Below, in pieces: positions 9,841 to 24,643 of a DNA stretch of 64,000 bases. A program made the position numbers and the translations under genes. The DNA lies in contig NZ_WMKZ01000012.1 of NCBI RefSeq assembly GCF_019024285.1, positions 47,837 through 111,836 on the forward strand. The letters run 5' to 3'. The stretch comes from Alkalihalobacterium elongatum. GTDB lineage: Bacteria > Bacillota > Bacilli > Bacillales > Bacillaceae_F. Positions within the stretch are counted from its first letter, which is position 1, and each line of letters begins with the position of its first letter. The notes beneath the pieces are model-generated. The model saw only the letters and a list, made by a program, of their open reading frames with translations. It ran no database searches and was not told the DNA's origin.

Positions 9841-10355
9841 CGACTGATCACCCGCTTCCCAGTCTTAGCTTCATAGCGGATTTTCTCTTGTAACTTGTTA
9901 ATTCCATAAATTAATGCTGCCGGATTTGGCGGGCAACCAGGGATATACACATCTACTGGTACGATTTGGTCAACCCCTTTAACGACAGCATATGATTTTA
10001 CATATGGTCCACCTGCAGTCGCACAGGATCCCATTGCAATTACCCATTTCGGTTCAGGCATTTGATCATACAAACGCTTTAGGATTGGTGCCATTTTCTT
10101 TGTCACCGTTCCAGATACAATCATACAGTCTGACTGCCTCGGAGACGTTCTAAAAATAACGCCAAAACGGTCTTGGTCATAGTGAGACGCTCCCGTTCCC
10201 ATCATTTCGATGGCACAACAAGCTAACCCGAAGGTCAACGGCCACAACGAGTTACTTCTAGCCCAAGCTTTCACTTGTTCTAATGTGGTAAAAAAGACGT
10301 TACGTTCTAGCTCTTCTCGCTCTGCCTTAGTGATGCTATCCAAATTTAGATCCAT
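9837..10355 (-). CDS. nuoB: Complex I subunit B, cluster N2 carrier
   Basis: Carries the terminal [4Fe-4S] cluster N2 that reduces quinone. The cysteine motifs are present: the tandem pair in [17 protein letters not shown] and PGCPPNP. I place the start at the ATG at 10355 (MDLNLDS), which has AAGGTG five bases upstream; a GTG at 10376 also opens the frame but has no proper site. About 172 residues. It overlaps the 3' end of nuoA by ten bases and the start of nuoC by four. Confidence 0.96.
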   Translation of the reverse strand: MDLNLDSITKAEREELERNVFFTTLEQVKAWARSNSLWPLTFGLACCAIEMMGTGASHYDQDRFGVIFRTSPRQSDCMIVSGTVTKKMAPILKRLYDQMPEPKWVIAMGSCATAGGPYVKSYAVVKGVDQIVPVDVYIPGCPPNPAALIYGINKLQEKIRYEAKTGKRVISR

Positions 10356-10723
10356 GTTAACACCTTCTTCTTCCACGCATAAATTAATCCGATTAATAAC
10401 ATAATCATAAAGATAACCATTTCAATTAAAGCAAAAATTCCTAAATAATCGTACGCTACCGCCCAAGGATACAAAAAGACAGTTTCCACATCAAACAAAA
10501 CGAATAATAACGCAAACATATAGTATCGAACGTTAAATTGAACCCAGCTGCTTCCAGTTGGTTCAACCCCACTTTCATACGTCGTCTGCTTTTCTTTGGT
10601 TGGATTATTTGGTCTTAAAAAGCGTCCTGCTGTAAGCGCAACCAAAGGTAATATTATTCCTAGTAAAATAAAGACGGCTACAACTAAATAGTTGTTTTGA
10701 TACAAGTGATAAAGCGGATCCAT
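10346..10723 (-). CDS. nuoA: Complex I subunit A
   Basis: Three-helix membrane subunit, 125 residues, first gene of the operon. The loop between helices 1 and 2 contains YESGVEPTG, a family hallmark with the cysteine position replaced by Val, and helix 2 contains [16 protein letters not shown] with the conserved acidic residues. It sits about 190 bases downstream of a strong promoter. No nuoE, F or G precedes it: the next gene on this strand belongs elsewhere and the upstream gene is divergent. Confidence 0.95.
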   Translation of the reverse strand: MDPLYHLYQNNYLVVAVFILLGIILPLVALTAGRFLRPNNPTKEKQTTYESGVEPTGSSWVQFNVRYYMFALLFVLFDVETVFLYPWAVAYDYLGIFALIEMVIFMIMLLIGLIYAWKKKVLTWI

Positions 10724-10916
10724 CTTGCCTCACCTCACCCTCCATGCCTTATTCCAAAGTCGTATTTCTTGTGCAACTCCCGTGACCATGCTACTTTAAT
10801 GAATCTATTAGTTGATAACGGATGTTAACACGTTAAATTGTAAAACACCCAACAAAATTTCTTTAAAAGCTCTCTTTTTTCCAATGCTGGAAGTTTCACT
10901 TTATGTAATCGTAACC

Positions 10917-10945
10917 ATTATAGCAAATCCTATATGGGGTGTCGA
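10917..10945 (-). promoter_or_regulatory. Sigma-A promoter of the nuo operon
   Basis: On the minus strand: TCGACA, a 17-base spacer, then TATAAT preceded by TGC, an extended -10. Five of six -35 and all -10 bases match consensus. It lies about 190 bases ahead of nuoA, leaving an AT-rich untranslated leader in which I see no clear hairpin. Confidence 0.75.
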
Positions 10946-11466
10946 CTGTCACAAAATCGTAAAAAACTTTCTAAGGAAATGATTTATTGATAAATTAAAA
11001 TAGCAAAATTCCTCTACCACATTATGTAAATGCCTTAGTATATATGCTTTAGAAGCATCTAAGACTTAAATAAAATTTCATGCCAACTCTAAATTAATTT
11101 CCTTGTATAATAAAGAAACAAAAAAATTATTTTAAAGTATTTTTTGGAATTGCTCTAGTAATGTTTCGGCTGTATTAGCGAACCCTATAAAAATAATATA
11201 AAACGCTATTTAGTATAGCTCCGTTACTATTAAAGTATTAGTATTAACTCCTCTAAAGCGTGAAGAACCATGATAAATCTAATACTAAAAAGCATCATTC
11301 TCTGAATTAGAAGCCTCCTAAACGATTGTTGCTTATAGCTACCCTCTTCCACCTGCTGTTCAACCATTTTTTAGTATACTTAGTAAGAAGTTAACTTACC
11401 CTAACGAATTAACAATAAAGCTTGGAAAACAGAAAAAAAGGAAAAAACCTTTATCTGGAGGTTATC
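10946..11466. other. AT-rich intergenic region without a recognised gene
   Basis: About 520 bases upstream of the plus-strand DUF1722 gene. AT-rich, stop codons in all frames, no convincing hairpin or sigma-A promoter for that gene. It could hold regulatory sites for either divergent unit, but I cannot point to one. Confidence 0.4.
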
Positions 11467-11967
11467 ATGGAGAAAGTACAGCATTGGAAGGTAGCCCGAC
11501 GTGTTGCCGAAAAAATATGGGCTATGAATAAGTATGAGATTATGGCTAGAGGATATGATTATTATAAAGAAGTTTCCTACACTTTTCGTTCTCTTGATTC
11601 TTTTACTAGAATTGAGGCATTATATGTTCAAATGAACAGCTTTCTTGATTTACCATACAAAAAAGGAGCTGTTTTGACAACGCTCGAGCACGTCTGGGGA
11701 TACTTTAAAAGGATCGCTACGATAGATGAGAAGAATCATTTTTTTCAGGCTTTTGAGAAATGTAAATTAATAGAAGAGCCTACCTTTTTTCAGTTTCCAC
11801 ATGAAGTAGAACAGTGTAAGGACATTCTTCGTTCATTGTTAAAAAAATATCCAAATCGTTATTTACAATTTTCACGATTTTTATATCCTGAACAAAAGTG
11901 GAATGAAGTTACATTAAAAAAGAGGGAATTCCTCTGGAAGGATGGGGCGATATTTATTCGCATCTAG
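11467..11967 (+). CDS. DUF1722 (YbgA-like) family protein
   Basis: 166-residue soluble protein of unknown role. The central HVWGYFKR, the following DEKNHFFQAFEKCK and the C-terminal PNRYLQFSRFLYP fit the DUF1722/YbgA pattern (a conserved H-x(2)-GYFK core, then an acidic helix and a YLxxxxYLxP-type end). The start is the ATG at 11467, with CTGGAG just upstream; a TTG at 11422 is in frame but lacks a site. It is the only plus-strand gene between the nuo and atp operons and is convergent with atp. In some bacteria the domain is fused to DUF523, or lies near photolyase genes; here it stands alone, so no function is inferred. Confidence 0.65.
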   Translation: MEKVQHWKVARRVAEKIWAMNKYEIMARGYDYYKEVSYTFRSLDSFTRIEALYVQMNSFLDLPYKKGAVLTTLEHVWGYFKRIATIDEKNHFFQAFEKCKLIEEPTFFQFPHEVEQCKDILRSLLKKYPNRYLQFSRFLYPEQKWNEVTLKKREFLWKDGAIFIRI

Positions 11968-11990
11968 TAGGATGAACCATTAGAACACAA

Positions 11991-12020
11991 AAAGCACAAA
12001 GACGAAGGCCTTTGTGCTTT
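11991..12020. terminator. Bidirectional terminator between DUF1722 gene and atpC
   Basis: Perfect 11-bp inverted repeat AAAGCACAAAG / CTTTGTGCTTT with an 8-base loop. On the minus strand it is followed by a T-rich stretch, so it best serves as the end of the atp operon; the plus-strand gene ends just before it. Confidence 0.8.
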
Positions 12021-12025
12021 CATGA

Positions 12026-12439
<414 letters not shown>

Positions 12440-12480
12440 TCAATAGCAATACGGGTTTGATCTATTTGTATTCGTCAAAA

Positions 12481-12511
12481 GTAGTGGTGAGTGCCAAACA
12501 CCCACCGCTAC
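12481..12511. other. Hairpin in the atpD-atpC gap
   Basis: Imperfect inverted repeat GTAGTGGTGAGTG / CACCCACCGCTAC with a 5-base loop; on the minus strand it is followed by CTTTTG. It could be a weak attenuator lowering atpC relative to atpD, or an mRNA-stabilising structure. Inference from sequence only. Confidence 0.45.
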
Positions 12512-12525
12512 AAATCAGTTGAAGA

Positions 12526-13971
<1,446 letters not shown>

Positions 13972-14000
13972 TCATGATTGTACAGGGAAATATATGTCTA

Positions 14001-14044
14001 TTAAGTTCTCACTCCCACATTTAGATGTACTCGTGAGAACTTAA
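14001..14044. other. Perfect 12-bp hairpin between atpG and atpD
   Basis: TTAAGTTCTCAC and GTGAGAACTTAA separated by 20 bases, inside the atp operon. No T-run follows on the coding strand, so it is more likely an mRNA processing or stability structure than a terminator. Confidence 0.55.
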
Positions 14045-14071
14045 TGACGTATTCACCCTGAAAATGTATTT

Positions 14072-14097
14072 CTATCAATAAGACCTCTTATTAATAG
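14072..14097. other. Second hairpin between atpG and atpD
   Basis: CTATCAATAAG and CTTATTAATAG with a 4-base loop, eleven pairs with one mismatch or G-U. Stands just downstream of atpG, next to the larger hairpin at 14001-14044. Confidence 0.5.
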
Positions 14098-14116
14098 AAG
14101 CTACATTGAATTTATT

Positions 14117-14974
<858 letters not shown>

Positions 14975-15033
14975 TTAATTTCACCACCTTTTCGCTAACT
15001 GGTTTTCCTAGAAGTTGTTCACGTATTCAACGA

Positions 15034-17624
<2,591 letters not shown>

Positions 17625-17636
17625 TTATACAAAAGG

Positions 17637-17676
17637 AATGGCGAAGCTTCTATTACATAGAACGGACTCCGCCATT
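17637..17676. other. Hairpin immediately 3' of atpE
   Basis: AATGGCG pairs with CGCCATT, and inside it TTCTAT pairs with ATAGAA, in the atpE-atpF gap. Such a structure could protect the upstream message from 3' decay and so help atpE reach its higher stoichiometry; that role is inference. Confidence 0.5.
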
Positions 17677-17695
17677 TATAAACTTCAAAGGACTA

Positions 17696-17944
<249 letters not shown>

Positions 17945-18001
17945 TTATTAATTTAAGCTCTAAACAATAAATTTGCAGAGCAAAATGAATGAACTAATTG
18001 A

Positions 18002-18739
<738 letters not shown>

Positions 18740-19123
18740 TCACCTCTCTTCTTGCTTAAAACGTATTTTTTGAATAATGAAATCTAAAAATATGATAATA
18801 TAGGTCGACATTAAACCTATTACCACACCATAAAGTTGGATCGCATCTGGATATCTAGTTGCGATAATCACTCCAATAATGGCTAATGCAAATCTTGTTA
18901 GCATTCCTAAGGAATACATTTTCCTTCCTTCTGTTACAGCTTGTCCAAAACGTTTCACTCTGCTGTACAAACTCCAAAGGATGAGCAAGCTAAGTACTGC
19001 TCCCACTATAAATCCTAGAAAAAAAGATTCGTATGGAGTAAAGCCCCAACCTAAGACGAGTAACGCCAACAAGTAAAACGAGTATTGGACATATCGTCTC
19101 ATGTTTTCACCATAACTAGTCAT
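18740..19123 (-). CDS. atpI: ATP synthase-associated protein AtpI
   Basis: Small four-helix membrane protein, 127 residues, involved in c-ring assembly or stability in related bacteria. Sequence conservation in this family is low; the call rests on hydropathy, size and position between atpZ and atpB. The ATG at 19123 overlaps the end of atpZ; an ATG at 19102 with GGTG five bases upstream is an alternative start. Confidence 0.85.
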   Translation of the reverse strand: MTSYGENMRRYVQYSFYLLALLVLGWGFTPYESFFLGFIVGAVLSLLILWSLYSRVKRFGQAVTEGRKMYSLGMLTRFALAIIGVIIATRYPDAIQLYGVVIGLMSTYIIIFLDFIIQKIRFKQEER

Positions 19124-19350
19124 GAATCATCTTCTCCTAAGTAACTCCCGAGCAGTCGGATTAAACCATAAATACCAGATCCTAAGCCTAAGAATAAGCC
19201 GATGATCATAAACAGTGGACTTTTGTCAAAGTAACCATCTAACCATCTTCCTGCTAATACTCCTACTAGAACTGGTCCTACTAAATACGATGTGATTGCT
19301 GTCATTAAGGCCATTGCACGATAAGGTTTTTGAGGCTTTTTGTCTGCCAT
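19120..19350 (-). CDS. atpZ: AtpZ, small two-helix protein heading the atp operon
   Basis: 76 residues with two hydrophobic helices (AITSYLVGPVLVGVLAGRWL; PLFMIIGLFLGLGSGIYGLI) and charged ends. In alkaliphilic Bacillus, AtpZ with AtpI has been linked to Mg2+ supply and complex assembly. First gene of the operon, overlapping atpI by four bases. Confidence 0.85.
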   Translation of the reverse strand: MADKKPQKPYRAMALMTAITSYLVGPVLVGVLAGRWLDGYFDKSPLFMIIGLFLGLGSGIYGLIRLLGSYLGEDDS

Positions 19351-19493
19351 TCCCTGACCCCCATGGACAAACCACGTATTTTTCGTTTCATGATGAGGTT
19401 TTACGTGTTGTCTTTTTATTTCAATTCAATATGTAACAATATTCTCAATTTCCTTGATATAAATATGTAAACCCTCTCATAACATCCTTTGTA

Positions 19494-19522
19494 ATCGTAC
19501 AATAGGGGAAACCTGATGTCAA
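19494..19522 (-). promoter_or_regulatory. Sigma-A promoter of the atp operon
   Basis: Minus strand TTGACA, 17-base spacer, TACGAT. It lies about 145 bases ahead of atpZ. Elsewhere the 388-base gap is AT-rich, with a second TTGACA further upstream (around 19582) lacking a good -10 at the right distance. Confidence 0.75.
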
Positions 19523-19714
19523 CGTGTTTTGACAATAAAAACACAGGTGAATTATGCTAATTATTTCTGTTCACACTTTTGTCAAATTTCACACCTTTGT
19601 AATATTATGTTTCCAAAGTTTTACTATGTTATTCATAATGTATTCCATTAAATACCTTTTGTGAACAACGCACATAAATTTTATTATTAAACTTTACTAA
19701 AATAATAATAAATA

Positions 19715-19747
19715 AAAAAGGGATGAGTAAGGAAATTCCTACTCATC
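19715..19747 (-). terminator. Terminator of the Vpr-like protease gene
   Basis: GATGAGTA pairs with TACTCATC, with GGAA/TTCC inside, followed on the minus strand by CCCTTTTTTATT. It overlaps the last codons of the protease gene. Confidence 0.85.
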
Positions 19748-22015
19748 ACGATTATTTTTATCAGAGGCATGAAAGTCCTCACCAATATATATCATTGTTT
19801 CTAAAGTGTCCTCTTTGCCGTCCTGTTCTGCAAAAACCAGTGCCTTGTAAACACCATTCGGGAGTTCTACTCCTTCTAATTCAACTTCTAACAAACCTCT
19901 GCCTATATCTTTTTTAGCGTCAAGATACGATATAAACTCAAACGTATCTGGATCGTAGAGTGCAATTCCAACTTCTGTTGCTCCACCAGGTAAGTACATT
20001 TCGTACCTATAGGAAGTTACAGAGTCTCCTCTTTCAAAGTTAAAGGCCATCACACGAGGATAATCCGGTTCTTCTATAAAAAACAAGTAAGGAATTCGTA
20101 TGTCTTCATTTCCACCTTTTACAATTATGTCACCATGATGAATTCCTTCTTTTAATACTGCTGGAAAAATATCCATAACTACTTCTACTTCCTTACTTTC
20201 TCCTGCTGGCACTTGAAAAGAAAAAGGTACTTTCCACTGGACTCCATCAGGAGCATCGAGTGGGGGTGATATATAATACGTTTTTTCCTTATTACTATGG
20301 TTTTCGACTTTGAGCTTTACACTTTTTACTTCACGGCGATCATCAGCTGCCCACTTCCCAAATGTAACTGCCCCAGGAGAAACGAGTGTATCTGTTCGAA
20401 TCGCTTTATCGACTTGTATGCGACCTGCTCCTTGTTCATGGGGCAAGTATGGTTTTCCTTCTTGGTCGAAAAGCTGTTTTCCCGTATTCATAAGGGCTGC
20501 CTTTATTTGCTCTGGTGTCCATTTAGGATGGGCTTGCTTAATTAATGCCGCTGCTCCTGCTACATGAGGGGCCGACATGCTCGTACCGTTTAGCCCTAAG
20601 TATCCTTTAGGGATTGTACTATCAATGGAAACTCCTGGTGCAACAACATCAGGTTTGACTTCCCACGTATGTGTGACTGGTCCTCTTGATGAAAATGGTG
20701 CGAGAAGGTCCTCTTCTTTACGGAAGACCGTTCTTATCTGACGTTTTGCTTTTTCCTCAATTTTTTCCTTGATCCACTCACCGTCTTCTTTTGAAATCGT
20801 TGCAACTGGAAATTGCAGCGGATCTCCATCAATCGCTCCCATAAATGTACCCGATGTGTTGTTGAAAATAATTAAACCTTTTGCTCCGCTTTCCATGGCA
20901 TTTCTTGCTTTTTCATGAAAGGGAATGATCCCTCTACGGACGAGGACTATTTTCCCTGCTACATCTTCCATTTCTTCTTTTCTACCTAGCCCCGCAAAAA
21001 TGACAGGATGATCACGGCGCAAGTTCCATGGGAGCGCCCCAGACATCGAGTTAACTGATATTTCACGATCTTCTCCAAAGATTGTAATATACGGTGTTCT
21101 TAATGGCGGTGATGATGCCCCTACCGATATCGCTTTCGTTGACGTTCCTGGAGAGCCTACTGTCCACATATTCGGCCCGCTATTCCCGTTCGACGTCACT
21201 GCAACAACCCCAAGTTCTACTGCACGATCAAGTGCTACACTCGTTGGCCAGTCAGGTCCATTTACGGCATTTCCCAGGGAAAGATTGATGACATCTACAC
21301 CATCTTCTACTGCTCTTTCAATCGATTCAATCACTTGCTCTGTTGTGCCTTGTCCACCAGGCCCTAAAGCTCTGTATGCATAGATTTCAGCTTCAGGCGC
21401 CACACCTTTTATCTTTCCATTTGCCGCAATAATTCCCGCTACATGTGTTCCATGAATGGTGATACCACCTTGACGCGGCAACGTTTCCATCGGGTCTTTA
21501 TCATTATCGACAACATCGTATCCACCTTTAAAGTTTTCCTTTAAATCGGGATGACTGTAATCGATACCCGTATCAATGACAGCTATTTTTACACCATGAC
21601 CTGTCAGCTTTTCACCTGATCGATCCAATTGGTTTCGAATGTTATCTGTCCCAATAAACGGAACACTATCATCAATGGTTGTTTGATAGGTCATGACGTG
21701 GTCAACACGACTTACATCTGTCATTTTTTCTAGCTTCGGTACGTCCTTTTCTTTTAGCTCTAGTGAAAACCCGGAATATACGAGTTTAAATCGCTTTCTT
21801 ACTTTACTTTCAGGAATTGCTTTTTGAACTTTTTCAATGACACGGTCGATTTTATGTTGACTTACCTCAACCATGACAACTTGAGTGTCTTCACCCATTG
21901 CATCGTCCAAAGGTGGTCGCTCTGGAAATTGGCTCGCCCCTGCAGTATTGCTTGTAAGTGCTAGTAAGACAAGCTGTACAATTACGATTAAAGCAAGTAG
22001 CCTCCGTCGTTTCAT
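19739..22015 (-). CDS. vpr: Secreted subtilisin-like serine protease, Vpr type
   Basis: Extracellular S8 protease. From the ATG at 22015 (MKRRRLL, GGGG upstream; a TTG at 22039 is less likely) it has 758 residues: signal peptide to about residue 28, an I9 propeptide to about 115, then the catalytic triad D148 (VIDTGID), H188 (HGTHVAG) and S479 (NGTSMSAPHVAG), with a protease-associated domain inserted between His and Ser (about 310-435) and a C-terminal beta-rich region after 540. This architecture and length resemble B. subtilis Vpr. It stands alone, with its own terminator, downstream of upp and a structured terminator. Confidence 0.85.
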   Translation of the reverse strand: MKRRRLLALIVIVQLVLLALTSNTAGASQFPERPPLDDAMGEDTQVVMVEVSQHKIDRVIEKVQKAIPESKVRKRFKLVYSGFSLELKEKDVPKLEKMTDVSRVDHVMTYQTTIDDSVPFIGTDNIRNQLDRSGEKLTGHGVKIAVIDTGIDYSHPDLKENFKGGYDVVDNDKDPMETLPRQGGITIHGTHVAGIIAANGKIKGVAPEAEIYAYRALGPGGQGTTEQVIESIERAVEDGVDVINLSLGNAVNGPDWPTSVALDRAVELGVVAVTSNGNSGPNMWTVGSPGTSTKAISVGASSPPLRTPYITIFGEDREISVNSMSGALPWNLRRDHPVIFAGLGRKEEMEDVAGKIVLVRRGIIPFHEKARNAMESGAKGLIIFNNTSGTFMGAIDGDPLQFPVATISKEDGEWIKEKIEEKAKRQIRTVFRKEEDLLAPFSSRGPVTHTWEVKPDVVAPGVSIDSTIPKGYLGLNGTSMSAPHVAGAAALIKQAHPKWTPEQIKAALMNTGKQLFDQEGKPYLPHEQGAGRIQVDKAIRTDTLVSPGAVTFGKWAADDRREVKSVKLKVENHSNKEKTYYISPPLDAPDGVQWKVPFSFQVPAGESKEVEVVMDIFPAVLKEGIHHGDIIVKGGNEDIRIPYLFFIEEPDYPRVMAFNFERGDSVTSYRYEMYLPGGATEVGIALYDPDTFEFISYLDAKKDIGRGLLEVELEGVELPNGVYKALVFAEQDGKEDTLETMIYIGEDFHASDKNNRDE

Positions 22016-22097
22016 TGGAGCTTCCCCTTTCTTTGACAAGAATTGTTTAGTTAGTATGTAACAATTAGGGGAATTTCATGAGTAAGAAAATAGAAAA

Positions 22098-22214
22098 AGA
22101 GGCCACAAATTGAAGTACATGCAACTCGAACTTCGAAGAAATAAACGCGAACGTTCGCGTCATCTTTAGGTTCGTGATCACGAGTGGGCAGATACTTTTT
22201 GTGGGCCTCTTATG
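22098..22214 (-). terminator. Large multi-arm terminator downstream of upp
   Basis: On the minus strand an outer stem of AAGAGGCC/CACAAA with TTTGTG/GGCCTCTT closes about 115 bases and is followed by TTTTTCT. Within it are two perfect palindromes, CGCGAACGTTCGCG and TCGTGATCACGA, and a CTTCGAAG palindrome. Far larger than an ordinary intrinsic terminator. Confidence 0.65.
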
Positions 22215-22282
22215 TTTTTGACCGCTCTAGCATTTGCTGTCTTGAGCGATTGATTTAAATTGATCTCATTGGAGGGTTGAAA

Positions 22283-22912
22283 CTATTTCGTACCAAATAG
22301 ACGGTCTCCAGCGTCTCCTAGTCCTGGAACGATATAACCTTTTTCGTTTAGTTTTTCATCAAGCGCTGCAAGGTAAATATCTACATCAGGGTGAGCTTCT
22401 TTTACAATCTCCACACCTTCTGGAGCAGCGATTAAGCACATTAATTTAATCGTTTTAGCTCCGCGCTTTTTCAGGCTGCGGATCGCTTCAACTGCTGATC
22501 CCCCTGTTGCTAGCATCGGATCAATTACGATGAATTCACGTTCTTCGACATCTGCTGGTAATTTTACGTAGTACTCAACTGGTTGTAATGTTTCGGGATC
22601 ACGATATAAACCAACATGTCCTACTTTCGCTGCTGGGATCAGACGTAGGATACCGTCTACCATACCTAAGCCTGCGCGTAAAATTGGTACAAGGCCTAAT
22701 TTTTTACCTGCAATTGTTTTAGACTGAGCTGGTCCAACTGGCGTGTCTATTGTTACTTCTTGTAGCGGAAGCTCTCTTGTAATTTCAAATGCCATAAGTG
22801 CAGCTACTTCATCAACAAGTTCACGGAACTCTTTAGTTCCAGTAGATTTATCACGAATGTAAGTTAGCTTATGCTGAATAAGCGGGTGGTCAAACACAAA
22901 TACTTTGCTCAT
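22283..22912 (-). CDS. upp: Uracil phosphoribosyltransferase
   Basis: Pyrimidine salvage: uracil + PRPP to UMP. 209 residues, canonical length. The PRPP loop is visible as [16 protein letters not shown], and the uracil-binding C-terminal [11 protein letters not shown] is intact. Start ATG with AAGGAGC upstream. It lies downstream of glyA, as in B. subtilis, but here with its own promoter and REP-like element between. Confidence 0.97.
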   Translation of the reverse strand: MSKVFVFDHPLIQHKLTYIRDKSTGTKEFRELVDEVAALMAFEITRELPLQEVTIDTPVGPAQSKTIAGKKLGLVPILRAGLGMVDGILRLIPAAKVGHVGLYRDPETLQPVEYYVKLPADVEEREFIVIDPMLATGGSAVEAIRSLKKRGAKTIKLMCLIAAPEGVEIVKEAHPDVDIYLAALDEKLNEKGYIVPGLGDAGDRLFGTK

Positions 22913-22947
22913 TATGTTAGCTCCTTTTCAAATGTTTTGACGAGCAT

Positions 22948-22976
22948 TTTATATCATTATGTAAATCACTCCTCAA
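22948..22976 (-). promoter_or_regulatory. Probable sigma-A promoter of upp
   Basis: Minus strand TTGAGG, 17-base spacer, TATAAA, about 35 bases before the ATG. Reasonable but not perfect match. Confidence 0.5.
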
Positions 22977-23183
22977 AATTCTACAAAAAAAAACAAAAAC
23001 ATTCAAGCGAATGATTGCTAAAGTCAGAGCAACGTCAAAATTCCAGAAGCGACTAATCCTTTTAGGACCTATGGTTTATCCCCTGCTATTCAAGAGAATA
23101 GATACTTGCAATCCAGTTAATACCGTAATTTCACCTGACTGCGAGGCCGTTATTTGACTGGTATCCTCTTTATTTATTATTAA
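22977..23183. other. upp-glyA gap with an imperfect hairpin
   Basis: No gene. An imperfect inverted repeat at 23115-23163 pairs CCAGT-AATA-CCG with CGTTATTTGACTGG around a 20-base loop. Its role is unknown; it lies between the glyA terminator with a REP-like site and the upp promoter. Confidence 0.4.
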
Positions 23184-23235
23184 ATGGTGCCAGGCACCTT
23201 CACCATATTACCGTAGTGAAGGTGCCTGGCACCAT
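23184..23235. repeat. GGTGCCNGGCACC REP-like palindrome pair (copy A)
   Basis: Perfect 20-bp inverted repeat starting ATGGTGCCAGGCACCTTCAC, with a 12-base loop. Each arm contains the near-palindrome GGTGCCAGGCACC. The same core recurs at 29464-29507 and 51450-51465. Repeats of this kind are widespread in Bacillaceae chromosomes; a link to RAYT-type transposases is suspected from other bacteria but no such gene is present here. Confidence 0.8.
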
Positions 23236-23244
23236 AATAAAAAA

Positions 23245-23283
23245 AGAAAAAAGTTCGTCTTCCATGGGAAGACGAACTTTTCG
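23245..23283 (-). terminator. glyA terminator
   Basis: AAAAGTTCGTCTTCC and GGAAGACGAACTTTT with a 3-base loop, followed on the minus strand by TTCTTTTTTTATT. Classic intrinsic terminator directly after glyA. Confidence 0.9.
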
Positions 23284-23286
23284 GTC

Positions 23287-24528
23287 TTATAGGTTTGGAT
23301 ACATTGGGAATTTCTTCGTTAATGCATCTACACGCTCGCTTGCTTCTTTTAGCTTTTCTTCGTTGTCGATGTTTTTCAATGTTAGAGCGATGATTTCTCC
23401 AAGCTCATCCATTGCTTCTTCATCTAAGCCGCGAGAAGTTACAGCTGCTGTACCGATACGAATTCCACTTGTTACAAAAGGACTTTCTGGGTCAAACGGG
23501 ATCGTGTTTTTATTAGTTGTAATTCCAACTTCATCAAGAGCATGCTCAGCAACTTTACCTGTTAATTTTAAACCAGTTAGATCTAAAAGTAATAGATGGT
23601 TATCGGTACCACCTGAAACAAGTTGAATCCCTTCGCTCTTCAGCTTTTCTCCTAAGCGCTTAGCATTTTTAATGATATTTTCTGCATATGTTTTGAACTC
23701 AGGTTGTAACGCTTCACCAAAAGAAACCGCTTTTGCTGCGATTACGTGCATTAATGGACCACCTTGAATTCCAGGGAATATTGACTTATCGATTTTTCTT
23801 CCGAATTCTTCAAGACATAAAATCATCCCACCACGAGGTCCACGTAAAGTTTTATGTGTAGTCGTTGTTACAAAATGCGCATGAGGCACTGGACTTGGAT
23901 GTAATCCAGCAGCAACAAGCCCTGCAATATGAGCCATGTCGACCATTAAGTATGCCCCAACTTCATCAGCGATCTCACGGAATTTTGCAAAATCAATTTC
24001 ACGAGGATATGCACTTGCTCCTGCTACAATTAATTTTGGCTTATGTTCTTTAGCGAGCTCACGAACTTTATCATAGTTAATCGTTTGTGTTTCTTCGTCA
24101 ACACCGTACTCAACAAAGTTGTATTGAACACCACTGAAGTTTACAGGGCTTCCGTGAGTTAAGTGACCACCATGTGATAAGTTCATTCCTAGAACTGTAT
24201 CACCTTGCTCTAAAATTGTGAAATAAACTGCCATATTCGCTTGTGCACCTGAATGCGGCTGAACGTTAACATACTCTGCACCAAAAATTTCTTTCGCGCG
24301 GTCGCGAGCTAAATCTTCAACGATGTCTACATATTCACAGCCACCGTAATAGCGACGTCCTGGATAACCTTCTGCATATTTGTTAGTAAGAACTGATCCT
24401 TGCGTAGCCATAACCGCTTCACTAACAAAGTTTTCAGAAGCAATTAATTCAATCTTATCTCGTTGTCGACCTAACTCTAGTTGGATGGCTTCATATACTT
24501 TAGGATCTTGTTTTTTCAAAGTTTCCAT
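23287..24528 (-). CDS. glyA: Serine hydroxymethyltransferase
   Basis: PLP enzyme: serine + tetrahydrofolate to glycine + 5,10-methylene-THF, the main one-carbon source. The PLP lysine motif [15 protein letters not shown] is present. I start at ATG 24528 (METLKK), giving 413 residues like the B. subtilis enzyme; the upstream TTG at 24555 has no clear site. Own terminator downstream. Confidence 0.97.
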   Translation of the reverse strand: METLKKQDPKVYEAIQLELGRQRDKIELIASENFVSEAVMATQGSVLTNKYAEGYPGRRYYGGCEYVDIVEDLARDRAKEIFGAEYVNVQPHSGAQANMAVYFTILEQGDTVLGMNLSHGGHLTHGSPVNFSGVQYNFVEYGVDEETQTINYDKVRELAKEHKPKLIVAGASAYPREIDFAKFREIADEVGAYLMVDMAHIAGLVAAGLHPSPVPHAHFVTTTTHKTLRGPRGGMILCLEEFGRKIDKSIFPGIQGGPLMHVIAAKAVSFGEALQPEFKTYAENIIKNAKRLGEKLKSEGIQLVSGGTDNHLLLLDLTGLKLTGKVAEHALDEVGITTNKNTIPFDPESPFVTSGIRIGTAAVTSRGLDEEAMDELGEIIALTLKNIDNEEKLKEASERVDALTKKFPMYPNL

Positions 24529-24643
24529 CTTTTTATTTTCCCCTTTCAGTAGCAACCATTCTTCGTGTTTTTCGGTTTATACTTTCCAATTCAATTCTAT
24601 TCTACCACGAAAATACGACAAAATCCGTACCTTTTTTTAAAAA

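Noticed and set aside
19739..22015. Protease gene as recent horizontal acquisition
   Set aside because: Base composition and codon use look like the neighbours, and Vpr-type proteases are normal in Bacillaceae.
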